From NCBI GenBank assembly GCA_964404205.1, contig CAYOJD010000029.1:1-27785 (forward strand): 27,785 nucleotides of DNA, read 5' to 3'. Below, piece after piece: positions 17,160-24,870 of this stretch. Position 1 is the stretch's first letter, and every line of letters begins with the position of its first letter. This stretch comes from CAZWBR01 sp964404205 (GTDB lineage: Bacteria > Bacteroidota > Bacteroidia > Bacteroidales > Prolixibacteraceae). Made by a program: the position numbers and the translations under genes. The notes under the pieces are model-generated. The model was not told where the DNA came from, did no database searches, and was given only the letters and a program-made list of their open reading frames with translations.

Positions 17160-18353
17160 ATGGCTGGAACAGAACTTTTCGGCAACGAAGAGCGCAAGGA
17201 GGTGATGGATGTCCTCGAAACAGGAATCATCTTCCGTTATAACCACGATGCCCAGAGAAATGGCATCTGGAAAGCAAAAACATTTGAACAGGAATTCAGC
17301 AGCTATCTGGGAGCCAAACATACCCATTTCTGCGCAAGCGGAACCGCTGCCGATGCCCTCTCACTGGCATCATGTGGCATTGGCTACGGCGACGAAGTAA
17401 TTGTGCCCCCCTATACCTTTATTGCGCCCATCGAAGCCGTTTTGATGGCTGGTGCAGTGCCGGTATTTGCCGAAATCGATGAAACACTATGCTTAAGTCC
17501 CGAAGGAATTGAAAAAGCAATTACCCCACGTACAAAAGCGGTATTGCTGATCCAGGTTTTCGGGTCGATGGCCAAAATGGATGAAATCCTTGCCGTTTGC
17601 GAAAAGCATCATCTAATTTTAATTGAAGATGCAGCCCCTGCCCTTGGTGGAAGCTACAAGGGCAAAATGTTGGGCAACTTCGGAAAAATGTCTGCATTTT
17701 CGTTCGACTTTTATAAAATTATCACGGCAGGCGAAGGTGGAGCCGTTGTAACCAACGACGACGAGCTGTATGAAAGGGCGCATATGTATTCCGATCATGG
17801 TCACGATCATATTGGAAATGTACGTGGGGCTGAGCAACATCCTATTTTGGGATTCAACTTCCGGGGTTCCGAACTTGGCGCTGCAGTAGTATTGGCCCAG
17901 TTGCGCAAGTTGCCATATATTATTCAGAAACAAAGAGAACATCATGCCGCGCTGCAATCGGTGCTGAAAGAGTTCCCGGAAATAACCATGCGGCTTGTTC
18001 CCGACGAAGGGGGCGACTCTGCCGGTTTCCTCAGCTTTTTCCTTCCCAATCCGGAGAAGGCGCTCAAGGTTTTCGACCAGTTCCAGCAAGCCGGAATTGG
18101 TGCATCATACTGGTACAGAAATAATTTCCACTATCACCGCCAGTGGAGCCACCTGAAAGAGATGAAGTCTATCTTCAATCTCCCTATCATGAAAATGAAA
18201 GATGCCCCGAACTACAGAAATCTTGAAGTCCCCCAATCGGATGCCATTATGCAAAAACTGGTAATGACCCCGATTATGGTCAACTGGAATAGCGAAGAAT
18301 TAGATAACTTAGCCTCAGCAATGAGAGCTTCATTAAAATTGGCTTTAAAATAA
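17160..18353 (+). CDS. kdnA: 8-amino-3,8-dideoxy-manno-octulosonate transaminase (KdnA-like)
   Basis: PLP enzyme of the DegT/DnrJ/EryC1 family, 397 residues. It is predicted to aminate the 8-oxo form of Kdo to Kdo8N, the variant LPS core sugar described in Shewanella. The PLP lysine is Lys186 in SFDFYKIITAGEGGA. Asp157 in EDAAP should contact the pyridine nitrogen, and SGT (60-62) the phosphate. Segments typical of KdnA rather than of generic sugar aminotransferases are FRYNHDAQRNGIWK, EIDETLCLSPEGIE, GSMAKMDEI and SDHGHDHIGNVRGAE-QHPI. It is followed after six bases by the dehydrogenase partner and then by kdsA, which supports the assignment. Another sugar aminotransferase activity is possible but less likely. 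Confidence 0.88.
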   Translation: MAGTELFGNEERKEVMDVLETGIIFRYNHDAQRNGIWKAKTFEQEFSSYLGAKHTHFCASGTAADALSLASCGIGYGDEVIVPPYTFIAPIEAVLMAGAVPVFAEIDETLCLSPEGIEKAITPRTKAVLLIQVFGSMAKMDEILAVCEKHHLILIEDAAPALGGSYKGKMLGNFGKMSAFSFDFYKIITAGEGGAVVTNDDELYERAHMYSDHGHDHIGNVRGAEQHPILGFNFRGSELGAAVVLAQLRKLPYIIQKQREHHAALQSVLKEFPEITMRLVPDEGGDSAGFLSFFLPNPEKALKVFDQFQQAGIGASYWYRNNFHYHRQWSHLKEMKSIFNLPIMKMKDAPNYRNLEVPQSDAIMQKLVMTPIMVNWNSEELDNLASAMRASLKLALK

Positions 18354-18359
18354 AAAACA

Positions 18360-19436
18360 ATGTTCAGAAATTATAAAACAGTAGGACGTATCATTTATGG
18401 CCGAAACAGTTTCGACCAACTTGGCGATATTTTGGATGAATTGCGAACGGACGACAATTCGTACGTTCTCTTTTTGGTTGACGATTATTTCGAAGGTAAA
18501 GAGCTGCAAAAAAGGCTTCCTGCCCGCAAAAACGATATTGTAAAAATGATTGGGACCATCGACGAACCCAAAACAACAGTTGTCGATGCTATTGTAGCCG
18601 AAGTGAAATCGCTACGTCCAACCAATCCTGTTTCTGTTGTCGGAATCGGCGGCGGAATATTGATGGATTACGCCAAAGCATCGCGCCTGATGTTTACCAA
18701 CGAAGGCTCATCCGCACAATATCAAGGCCTTGACCTGATTAAAAATAAAGGAGTTCACTGTACTGTTGTTCCAACAATCTCAGGAGCCGGTGCCGAAATC
18801 TCGATGACAGCTGTACTAACCGGCCCTGTTAAGAAACTGGGTATCAAAGGAAATTTCACTCCGGCCGATCAGTTGGTACTCGATCCAAACCTTATTGCAA
18901 GCGTTCCGGATCCACAGCATTTCTATACTGCAATGGATTGCTATATCCATAATATTGAAGCGCTGAACGGCAACCGCCGAACCATTATTGGCGATTCGCT
19001 GGGCATCGAATCACTGCGTTTGTGCCGCGAAGTATTTTTAAGTGGCAACAGTCACACACCCGAGAACGACGAAAAGCTTATGGTTGCGTCCTATCTTGGC
19101 GGTTTATCGCTTACCTACTCCGAAGTTGGGGCTTGCCACGCCATCTCGTATGGTTTGGCCACTGTAACCGGAATCCACCACGGGCTGGGCAACTGTATCG
19201 TTTTCAACCAACTCGACGAATTTTATCCCGATGGGGTAAAAGAATTCCGCGAAATGATGCGAATCAACAACATTGAATTACCACAAGGTGTAACCCAAAA
19301 TTGTACTCCCGAAGAGATCGAGAAAATGATCGATATATCATTGACACTGGTCTTTATGTGGTCGCATGTTTGTGGCCCCGAATGGGAAAAAATTATCACC
19401 CGCGAGAAACTCCGCGGACTCTTTCAGAAAATGTAA
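18360..19436 (+). CDS. kdnB: 3-deoxy-manno-octulosonate 8-oxidase (KdnB-like iron-type dehydrogenase)
   Basis: Group III metal-dependent alcohol dehydrogenase, 358 residues. It is predicted to oxidise the C8 hydroxyl of Kdo to the aldehyde used by KdnA. The nucleotide-binding GIGGG lies at about 95-99 with MDYAKA following. The metal ligands fit the family pattern: Asp193 and His197 (DCYIHN), His260 (GACHAISYGL) and His274 (HHGLGNC). PTISGAGAE replaces the usual PTTAGTGSE, as in this subfamily. It starts six bases after kdnA and ends ten bases before kdsA. The C-terminal part after about residue 285 is short and diverged compared with long alcohol dehydrogenases. Confidence 0.87.
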   Translation: MFRNYKTVGRIIYGRNSFDQLGDILDELRTDDNSYVLFLVDDYFEGKELQKRLPARKNDIVKMIGTIDEPKTTVVDAIVAEVKSLRPTNPVSVVGIGGGILMDYAKASRLMFTNEGSSAQYQGLDLIKNKGVHCTVVPTISGAGAEISMTAVLTGPVKKLGIKGNFTPADQLVLDPNLIASVPDPQHFYTAMDCYIHNIEALNGNRRTIIGDSLGIESLRLCREVFLSGNSHTPENDEKLMVASYLGGLSLTYSEVGACHAISYGLATVTGIHHGLGNCIVFNQLDEFYPDGVKEFREMMRINNIELPQGVTQNCTPEEIEKMIDISLTLVFMWSHVCGPEWEKIITREKLRGLFQKM

Positions 19437-19446
19437 ATCAATAAAG

Positions 19447-20280
19447 ATGAAGAAAATAGTCAGGGTAGGGAATGTAGAATGCGGTGCCGAACAGTTGTTT
19501 CTGATTGCGGGCCCATGCGTGGTTGAAGATGAAAAAACCATGATGGATACCGCCGAGTTTCTGGTCGGGTTATCTCAAAAATTGCACCTTCCGCTCATCT
19601 ACAAATCATCGTTTCAGAAAGACAACCGCAGCTCCTCCGACTTTTATTCAGGTCCTGGAATGGAAAATGGATTGGCTATTCTGAAAAAAATAAAGGAACA
19701 GTTTAATGTTCCGGTTATTACAGACATCCATTATCCCGAACAAATACTTCCGGCAGCCGAAGTGGTCGATATTATTCAGATTCCAGCCTATTTGGTGATG
19801 CAAACCACGCTGGTGGTCGAGGCTGCCAAAACAGGAAAGGTAATCAATCTGAAACACGGTCAGTTTCTCGCCCCCGAAAACATGGTTAAACCGGTGAAGA
19901 AAGTGGAACAAGCCGGCAACGACAATATTCTGGTAACCGAACGTGGATATACGTTTGGTTACAACGATTTGATTGTCGATCCAAGAAGTTTTTATCACCT
20001 TCGCCAGACCGGCTACCCGGTAATTTTCGACGTAACCCATTCGATCCGTAAATATGGGATTCCGAGTGCAGATCCACGCGGTGGCTCACGTGAATTTATT
20101 CCCACATTAGCACGCGCCGGTGTGGCAGCCGGAATCGATGGGCTCTTTATCGAAGTTCATCCCGATCCGTCGAGGGCATTGTGCGATGCTGCCAGCCAAA
20201 TGTGCATCAGCGACGTGGAACAGTTTTTGCAGCCTTTGATCGAAATTCACGATCTTGAAGTTAAATACAGAAAAAATTAA
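19447..20280 (+). CDS. kdsA: 3-deoxy-8-phosphooctulonate synthase, metal-dependent class
   Basis: Condenses phosphoenolpyruvate with D-arabinose 5-phosphate to Kdo 8-phosphate. The start chosen is ATG 19447 (MKKIVRVGN, 277 residues); an upstream frame from 19366 would overlap kdnB. AGPC with Cys24, His198 (DVTHSIRKYG), Glu236 (FIEVHPDPS) and Asp247 (ALCDAASQ) match the four metal ligands of the class II, Aquifex-type enzyme with nearly identical spacing. E. coli has Asn instead of the Cys. SSFQKDNRSS is the substrate-binding segment. It supplies the Kdo skeleton for the two genes before it, and needs arabinose 5-phosphate, for which no KdsD is seen in this window. Confidence 0.95.
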   Translation: MKKIVRVGNVECGAEQLFLIAGPCVVEDEKTMMDTAEFLVGLSQKLHLPLIYKSSFQKDNRSSSDFYSGPGMENGLAILKKIKEQFNVPVITDIHYPEQILPAAEVVDIIQIPAYLVMQTTLVVEAAKTGKVINLKHGQFLAPENMVKPVKKVEQAGNDNILVTERGYTFGYNDLIVDPRSFYHLRQTGYPVIFDVTHSIRKYGIPSADPRGGSREFIPTLARAGVAAGIDGLFIEVHPDPSRALCDAASQMCISDVEQFLQPLIEIHDLEVKYRKN

Positions 20281-20295
20281 CCAACAATAAAGAGT

Positions 20296-21321
20296 ATGGA
20301 ATTTTATCTCGACTCGGCCAATATTGCCGAAATTGAAGAAGCCTTAAAGCTTGGGATTATCGACGGGGTAACCACCACGCCGACATTCATGCACAAAAAC
20401 GGCATTACCGATATCGATGGTGCAATTGTCAGGCTGTCGAAAATTGTCCCGGTACTGATGATCGAAGCACTCGGCGAAACAGCCGACCAGATTGTAGTAG
20501 AAGCACACAGGCTTTTGGCACTCGGTTTAGACAAAAATAAGACGGTATTCAAAATCCCGGTTAACATCGAAGGGATCAAAGCCTGCAAAAAACTTCGCAG
20601 CGAAGGGTTTCTGGTCAATGTTCACCTGGTTTACAATATCCAGCAAGCTTATATGGCACTTACAGCAGGTGCAAGTTACGTTTGCGTATTGGTGGGCCGT
20701 ATGCAGGATCAAGGCTACGATGCGCTTGGTTTGGTTAAACAGATTGTCGAAGCCATTGACAAATATGGCTACAACAGCAAAGTGATGTTTTCGTCGGTTC
20801 GTTACCCCGAACATATCAAAAATGCGCTTGAACTGGGTGCACATAACATTACCATCCCGTGGAATATTATGAAAAAACTGGCCGACAATAGCTTTACCAA
20901 ACTGGGCACCGATCAGTTCTTCCAGCATACCCGCCTGATGACCATGCAGGTAAAGAGTGTGATTGCCGATGCCAATCCGGTAGTCGATGTCGACTGCAAA
21001 GTACTCGATTCTCTGCTTAAAATGACCGACTCAGGCATGGGAGCTGTTTCTGTAGCTGACAAGGATGGCAAACTGGCTGGTATTTTCACCGATGGCGATC
21101 TTCGTCGCCAGATGCGCAAACTAGGCGAACGCATTCTCGAAGCATCTGTTGGCGAATGTATGACCCCCAACCCGATTTCAATCGAAGGCGATGCATTGCT
21201 CCAAAAAGCATCTGATATTTTCAATGCCAATCAGGTCGACAATATTATCGTTACCGAAAATGGCAAACCTATCGGAATGCTCGACATTCAGGATATGGTG
21301 AAACTCGATTTGATGAATTAA
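20296..21321 (+). CDS. transaldolase/FSA-like domain fused to a KdsD-type CBS pair
   Basis: A 341-residue fusion. Residues 1-215 are a small transaldolase (FSA/TalC) barrel: YLDSAN with Asp6, GVTTTPT, FKIP with the Schiff-base Lys86, VGR with Arg135, and SSVRYPEH. Several catalytic-site positions differ from E. coli FSA: Thr28 for Asn, Glu57 for Gln59, His110 for Thr109, Cys130 for Ala129, Leu132 for Tyr131. Residues 216-341 are two CBS motifs with GIFTDGDLRR and ECMTPNPISI, closely resembling the C-terminal half of arabinose-5-phosphate isomerase KdsD. It lies 15 bases after kdsA and ends the operon at a terminator. I infer a role in supplying or regulating the Kdo precursor; the exact reaction is unknown. 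Confidence 0.85.
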   Translation: MEFYLDSANIAEIEEALKLGIIDGVTTTPTFMHKNGITDIDGAIVRLSKIVPVLMIEALGETADQIVVEAHRLLALGLDKNKTVFKIPVNIEGIKACKKLRSEGFLVNVHLVYNIQQAYMALTAGASYVCVLVGRMQDQGYDALGLVKQIVEAIDKYGYNSKVMFSSVRYPEHIKNALELGAHNITIPWNIMKKLADNSFTKLGTDQFFQHTRLMTMQVKSVIADANPVVDVDCKVLDSLLKMTDSGMGAVSVADKDGKLAGIFTDGDLRRQMRKLGERILEASVGECMTPNPISIEGDALLQKASDIFNANQVDNIIVTENGKPIGMLDIQDMVKLDLMN

Positions 21322-21342
21322 CACAAAACGATCAATACAGAG

Positions 21343-21371
21343 AAAGGTAGTGCATTGCACTGCCTTTTTTT
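21343..21371 (+). terminator. terminator of the Kdo8N operon
   Basis: AAAGGTAGTGC (21343-21353) pairs with GCACTGCCTTT (21357-21367, one G-U) around ATT. T continues to 21371. It lies 22 bases after the fusion-gene stop and only 18 bases before the nitroreductase ATG. Confidence 0.85.
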
Positions 21372-21389
21372 GCTATAAAAAACCTTGGT

Positions 21390-21929
21390 ATGAATTTCCT
21401 TGAATTGACAGCAAAACGCCAGAGTGACAGGGCTTATCTGAGTAAAGATGTCACCGAAGAACAACTTGATTATATTCTGCAAGCTGCCCGATGGGCTCCA
21501 TCGGCCTGTAATGCTCAACCCTGGAAAATTATTGTCGTCGACAATCCTGAAACCAGATCCAAAATTGCCGATGCCACATCCGAAAAATTGGTTGCGATGA
21601 ACCATTTTACCAAGCAGGCACCATTACATCTTGTTGTGGTTGAAGAAAATGCCAATTTCACCTCCAATTTTGGTGGCTGGGTAAAAAAGAAACATTTCCC
21701 GTTGATTGATATCGGCATTTTGGCCGAACATATCTGTCTGGCTGCTGCCGATATTGGGTTGGGCAGTTGTATGATTGGCTGGTTCGATGAAACGAAGATT
21801 CGAAAACTGCTGGCTGTTCCAACCTCAAAACGAATTGTCCTTGTAATAACCATTGGGCATCCGGCCAAAGAAACGAGAGCAAAAGTCCGGAAGCCGATCG
21901 AGAAAATCGTCTCGCACAACCGCTACTAA
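21390..21929 (+). CDS. nitroreductase-family FMN protein
   Basis: A 179-residue member of the nitroreductase superfamily, usually an FMN-dependent NAD(P)H oxidoreductase acting as a dimer. RQSDRAYLSKDVTEEQL gives the N-terminal phosphate-binding arginines (canonically RxSxR). WAPSACNAQPWK and the C-terminal GIGLGSCMIGW-like helix (here ADIGLGSCMIGWF), plus VITIGHPAKETRAK, are typical. The substrate is unknown. Its start is 18 bases past an intrinsic terminator, so it is expressed either by read-through or from a promoter overlapping the terminator. Its stop lies one base from the reconstructed end of the convergent YiiX gene. Confidence 0.9.
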   Translation: MNFLELTAKRQSDRAYLSKDVTEEQLDYILQAARWAPSACNAQPWKIIVVDNPETRSKIADATSEKLVAMNHFTKQAPLHLVVVEENANFTSNFGGWVKKKHFPLIDIGILAEHICLAAADIGLGSCMIGWFDETKIRKLLAVPTSKRIVLVITIGHPAKETRAKVRKPIEKIVSHNRY

Positions 21930-21930
21930 A

Positions 21931-22059
21931 CTAATTATTTAGACCTGTGCCATCGGTTTTCAGCTTTCCAAACCATGTTAACTTTTCGCTGGCAGCCATT
22001 CCGTTGGGATTGCAACCAGGCTCTCCTTCAGGTATAGCGATACCCAGTTTGCGGTAGTG
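21931..22059 (-). pseudogene. severed 3' end of the YiiX-like gene
   Basis: Directly after the TAA of the upstream reading frame (22062-22060) the same frame stays open for 42 codons. It ends at TAG 21933-21931. The text reads HYRKLGIAIPEGEPGCNPNG, then MAASEKLTWFGKLK, then a short polar tail. Codon usage and composition are protein-like, and it continues the sense of the preceding GMPIAEWQ. Restoring one sense codon would give a 220-residue protein ending one base from the convergent nitroreductase. Either a nonsense mutation or a base-call error explains it. Confidence 0.7.
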
Positions 22060-22593
22060 TTACTGCCATTCCGCAATGGGCATCCCGGTTAAGGCATCAC
22101 TAAAACTCATCGGCGCCAGTGTAAAAATATCGCTTTTGCGGAACAGCATCCATATCAATTCCGAGCAATAAATTCCCGGATCTTCTATCCTGTAACTAAA
22201 ATTGTATTTTTCTCCCAGTAATGCTTCTGCTTGTTGCAATGCAGGTTCGATGGCTTTCTGCCATTCTGGTTTCAGGCGATACACATCGAGCATGTAGGGT
22301 TGTTCCGTAGCGATGAACTGCTTCAGGCTCTCACGACAAACGCCTTTTTTGGGGGCCGAATGAATGACCCAAATACTATCTCCCCGACATTCAACAATGG
22401 CCACATGGCTGAAATGGGTCTCCCTCCCGCTCTGCGTGGCACGATCGATTGCACCAGACAAATCTCCTGAACGGTCAGTACAGAAAAGCATGTCCCCACT
22501 GTGCAGTGCCTCGTCAGCCAGCGATAGCTGACTGACAGCTTTTTGGCAAAAAAAGAGCACTGACAAAATAATTATTGGAAGAGTCCGTTTCAT
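22060..22593 (-). CDS. YiiX-like permuted NlpC/P60 (papain-like) amidase, apparently truncated
   Basis: Exported cysteine hydrolase of 177 residues. A signal peptide covers about 1-21 (hydrophobic 5-15, then AVSQ). GDMLFC opens the mature domain. The catalytic pair of permuted papain-like amidases is visible: His63 in HFSHVAIV and Cys143 in GIYCSELIWM. Relatives act on lipid- or peptide-amide bonds in the envelope; the substrate here is unknown. The frame ends at TAA in mid-domain, yet 42 more codons continue in the same frame (to 21931). The missing tail lies after both catalytic residues, so activity might survive. It follows iorB by 18 bases. Confidence 0.86.
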   Translation of the reverse strand: MKRTLPIIILSVLFFCQKAVSQLSLADEALHSGDMLFCTDRSGDLSGAIDRATQSGRETHFSHVAIVECRGDSIWVIHSAPKKGVCRESLKQFIATEQPYMLDVYRLKPEWQKAIEPALQQAEALLGEKYNFSYRIEDPGIYCSELIWMLFRKSDIFTLAPMSFSDALTGMPIAEWQ

Positions 22594-22611
22594 TGCAGAA
22601 GGGGAAATCCG

Positions 22612-23193
22612 TTAACGGTGGGCTTCGGCAAAGCTCCGCCCAATATGCAGCGCCTTCAGGTTCAATGCAACCACCTCATCGCCCTTGCGCGAGAAGATCT
22701 CACGAATTCCTCGCTCAATGCTCTCAAGCGGGATATCGATAAAAGGCGTGGCGGCACCAAGCATCACCATATTCGAAGCCTTCAGGTTCCCAGCTTCGCG
22801 GGCCAGTGCTTCGGCATCGAGGGCTACCATACGCGGCTGCCTTTTCAGTTCCTCAATTACGGTATCATAATCAGGATAGTTCGTCACATTTCTGAACGGA
22901 TTGGTATTGGTTACAATATATCCTTCCGGCGAAAGAAATGGCAAATAACGCAGCGCCTCCATCGGTTCAACCGAAAGAATCAGATCCGCACTTCCTGAGG
23001 GAATCAAATCGGAATAGACAGGCTGGTCGGATAACCGTAGGTAGGACTGCACAGCCCCGCCCCTCTGGCTCATCCCATGCGTTTCAGCCTGTTTCAGATA
23101 AAGCTTATTTTCGATAGCCGCATATCCAAGTACGGTGGCAATTGAAAGAATTCCCTGTCCACCAACTCCGGCCAGAACAATATCACATTTCAT
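22612..23193 (-). CDS. iorB: indolepyruvate oxidoreductase subunit beta
   Basis: Gamma-type pyruvate/ketoisovalerate oxidoreductase domain of 193 residues, the smaller subunit of an enzyme that oxidatively decarboxylates aryl pyruvates from aromatic amino acids to aryl-acetyl-CoA with ferredoxin as acceptor. AGVGGQGILSIATVLG and ETHGMSQRGGAVQSYLR are the family signatures, and SADLILSVEPMEALRYLPFL follows. It lies 81 bases after iorA on the same strand, and the YiiX gene follows after 18 bases. Finding it supports a strictly or facultatively anaerobic lifestyle. Confidence 0.95.
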   Translation of the reverse strand: MKCDIVLAGVGGQGILSIATVLGYAAIENKLYLKQAETHGMSQRGGAVQSYLRLSDQPVYSDLIPSGSADLILSVEPMEALRYLPFLSPEGYIVTNTNPFRNVTNYPDYDTVIEELKRQPRMVALDAEALAREAGNLKASNMVMLGAATPFIDIPLESIERGIREIFSRKGDEVVALNLKALHIGRSFAEAHR

Positions 23194-23274
23194 ATTTTGA
23201 ATTTAGTTTATCGATTGGTGATTCATCAAATTGATTTCATCACCACACCTCATTAGTCATAAATATCTTCCACA

Positions 23275-24870
23275 CTATTCGCCACTCTTTTTCCGCCTTG
23301 CAGCCTTTTGCACACACTCCCTGCGGGGAATAATCACCGAAACGCCTTTGTAGGCAATCTCTTTTTCGAGCAGTTCCACCATTGCTTCATGATTCTTAGG
23401 CAACGCCTCAATGACATGAATATGCTCCGGGGCGACGCCAACGCCTTCGCAAATGGCCTCAATTCTGCCCATAGCTGACGAATTTTGTCCACCGGTCATT
23501 GAGGTCGATTCGTTGTCGCAAATCATCACCACAATGTTATTCTTCTCGTTCACCGCATCAAGCAAACCAGTTATTCCCGAATGGGTGAAAGTCGAATCGC
23601 CGATAACGGCTATCGAAGGGAAAAGCCCGGCATCGGCAGCCCCTTTGGCCATCGTTATCGATGCACCCATATCGACACAACTATTGATGGAATTGTATGG
23701 CGGCAAAGCGCCCAATGTGTAACAGCCGATATCGGAAAAAACATGACCGGGACCGTAGGCCGCCATTACTTCGTTTAGTGCCTTGTAGCTGTCGTGATGG
23801 CCACAACCTTTGCACAATGCAGGCGGGCGGTTAACCAACAGTTGCGGGATGGGCTTCCCTTCAGTAACCTCCATCTGCAACGCACGGGCAACAATATCGG
23901 GGTTTAGTTCTCCGGTTCGGGGCAAAGTGCCATCCAGCTTTCCACGAATTCTCTTCCCTCGGGCAAAATACCCTTTCAACTGCTCTTCGACCAACGGGTA
24001 ACCCTCTTCGAGTATCAATATTTCGTCGACAGCAGCTTCCATTTTTTTCAGTTTACTTTCAGGAAGCGGGTATTGGCTCACCTTAATCACCGGATAGGGG
24101 CAATCATTCGGATAGTTCTCACGAAGATAATTGATGGCTATGCCACAGCAGATAATGCCAAGACTGCGATCCCTGCCGGAAAACTCACTATTGTATGGAG
24201 AACTCTCCGACTCTTCCAGAAATTTCTCCTGATTGTCGAGCAACATTTGATAACGTTTACGGGCGATAGCCGGCAAAAGGACAAACTGGCGTGGATCGTC
24301 AGGCAGCTTAAGCCCGTTTTCGTCACGTGGTGCCTCAATGGCTGTAACCCCAGCGCGCGAGTGGGCCAGTCGGGTTGTGGTACGCAACATTACCGGGACT
24401 CCCAACTTTTCAGACAGGTCAAAACCGTTACGCGTCATATCGTAAGCCTCCTGTTGGTTCGATGGTTCCAAAATCGGGATCATGGCAAAATTGCCATAAA
24501 ACCTGGAATCCTGCTCATTCTGCGACGAATGCATCGAAGGGTCGTCAGCCACAACAATCACCATACCACCATTGATACCGGTGATGGCAGCATTGATAAA
24601 ACAGTCGGCAGCTACATTAAGCCCCACATGTTTCATACAAACCAGCGTGCGTTTTCCGGCATACGACATGCCTAAGGCGCTCTCCATAGCCGTTTTCTCA
24701 TTGGCTGCCCAATCGCGGTGCACATTGCGCGAAACCGCCACATCATTATCCTGTATATATTCTGTTATTTCGGTCGAAGGGGTTCCCGGATAGGCATAAA
24801 CGCCCGAGATACCACCATCGATGGCTCCCTGTGCAATCGCCTCAACCCCAAGTAAAAGTTTAATATTCAT
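23275..24870 (-). CDS. iorA: indolepyruvate oxidoreductase subunit alpha, lacking the ferredoxin tail
   Basis: Thiamine-diphosphate catalytic subunit of indolepyruvate:ferredoxin oxidoreductase, 531 residues from ATG 24870 (MNIKLLLGVEAIAQGA). The longer frame to 24903 adds a non-homologous 11 residues. The N-terminal pyrimidine-binding part has GVYAYPGTPSTEI. The C-terminal thiamine-diphosphate part has CKGCGHH at about 353-359 and GDSTF at 424-428 with the downstream NESTSMTGGQ. Archaeal IorA continues into a domain binding two [4Fe-4S] clusters. Here the protein ends soon after IIPRREC in a basic tail, so electrons must leave by another route or protein. It is the first gene of the iorAB unit. 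Confidence 0.94.
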   Translation of the reverse strand: MNIKLLLGVEAIAQGAIDGGISGVYAYPGTPSTEITEYIQDNDVAVSRNVHRDWAANEKTAMESALGMSYAGKRTLVCMKHVGLNVAADCFINAAITGINGGMVIVVADDPSMHSSQNEQDSRFYGNFAMIPILEPSNQQEAYDMTRNGFDLSEKLGVPVMLRTTTRLAHSRAGVTAIEAPRDENGLKLPDDPRQFVLLPAIARKRYQMLLDNQEKFLEESESSPYNSEFSGRDRSLGIICCGIAINYLRENYPNDCPYPVIKVSQYPLPESKLKKMEAAVDEILILEEGYPLVEEQLKGYFARGKRIRGKLDGTLPRTGELNPDIVARALQMEVTEGKPIPQLLVNRPPALCKGCGHHDSYKALNEVMAAYGPGHVFSDIGCYTLGALPPYNSINSCVDMGASITMAKGAADAGLFPSIAVIGDSTFTHSGITGLLDAVNEKNNIVVMICDNESTSMTGGQNSSAMGRIEAICEGVGVAPEHIHVIEALPKNHEAMVELLEKEIAYKGVSVIIPRRECVQKAARRKKSGE

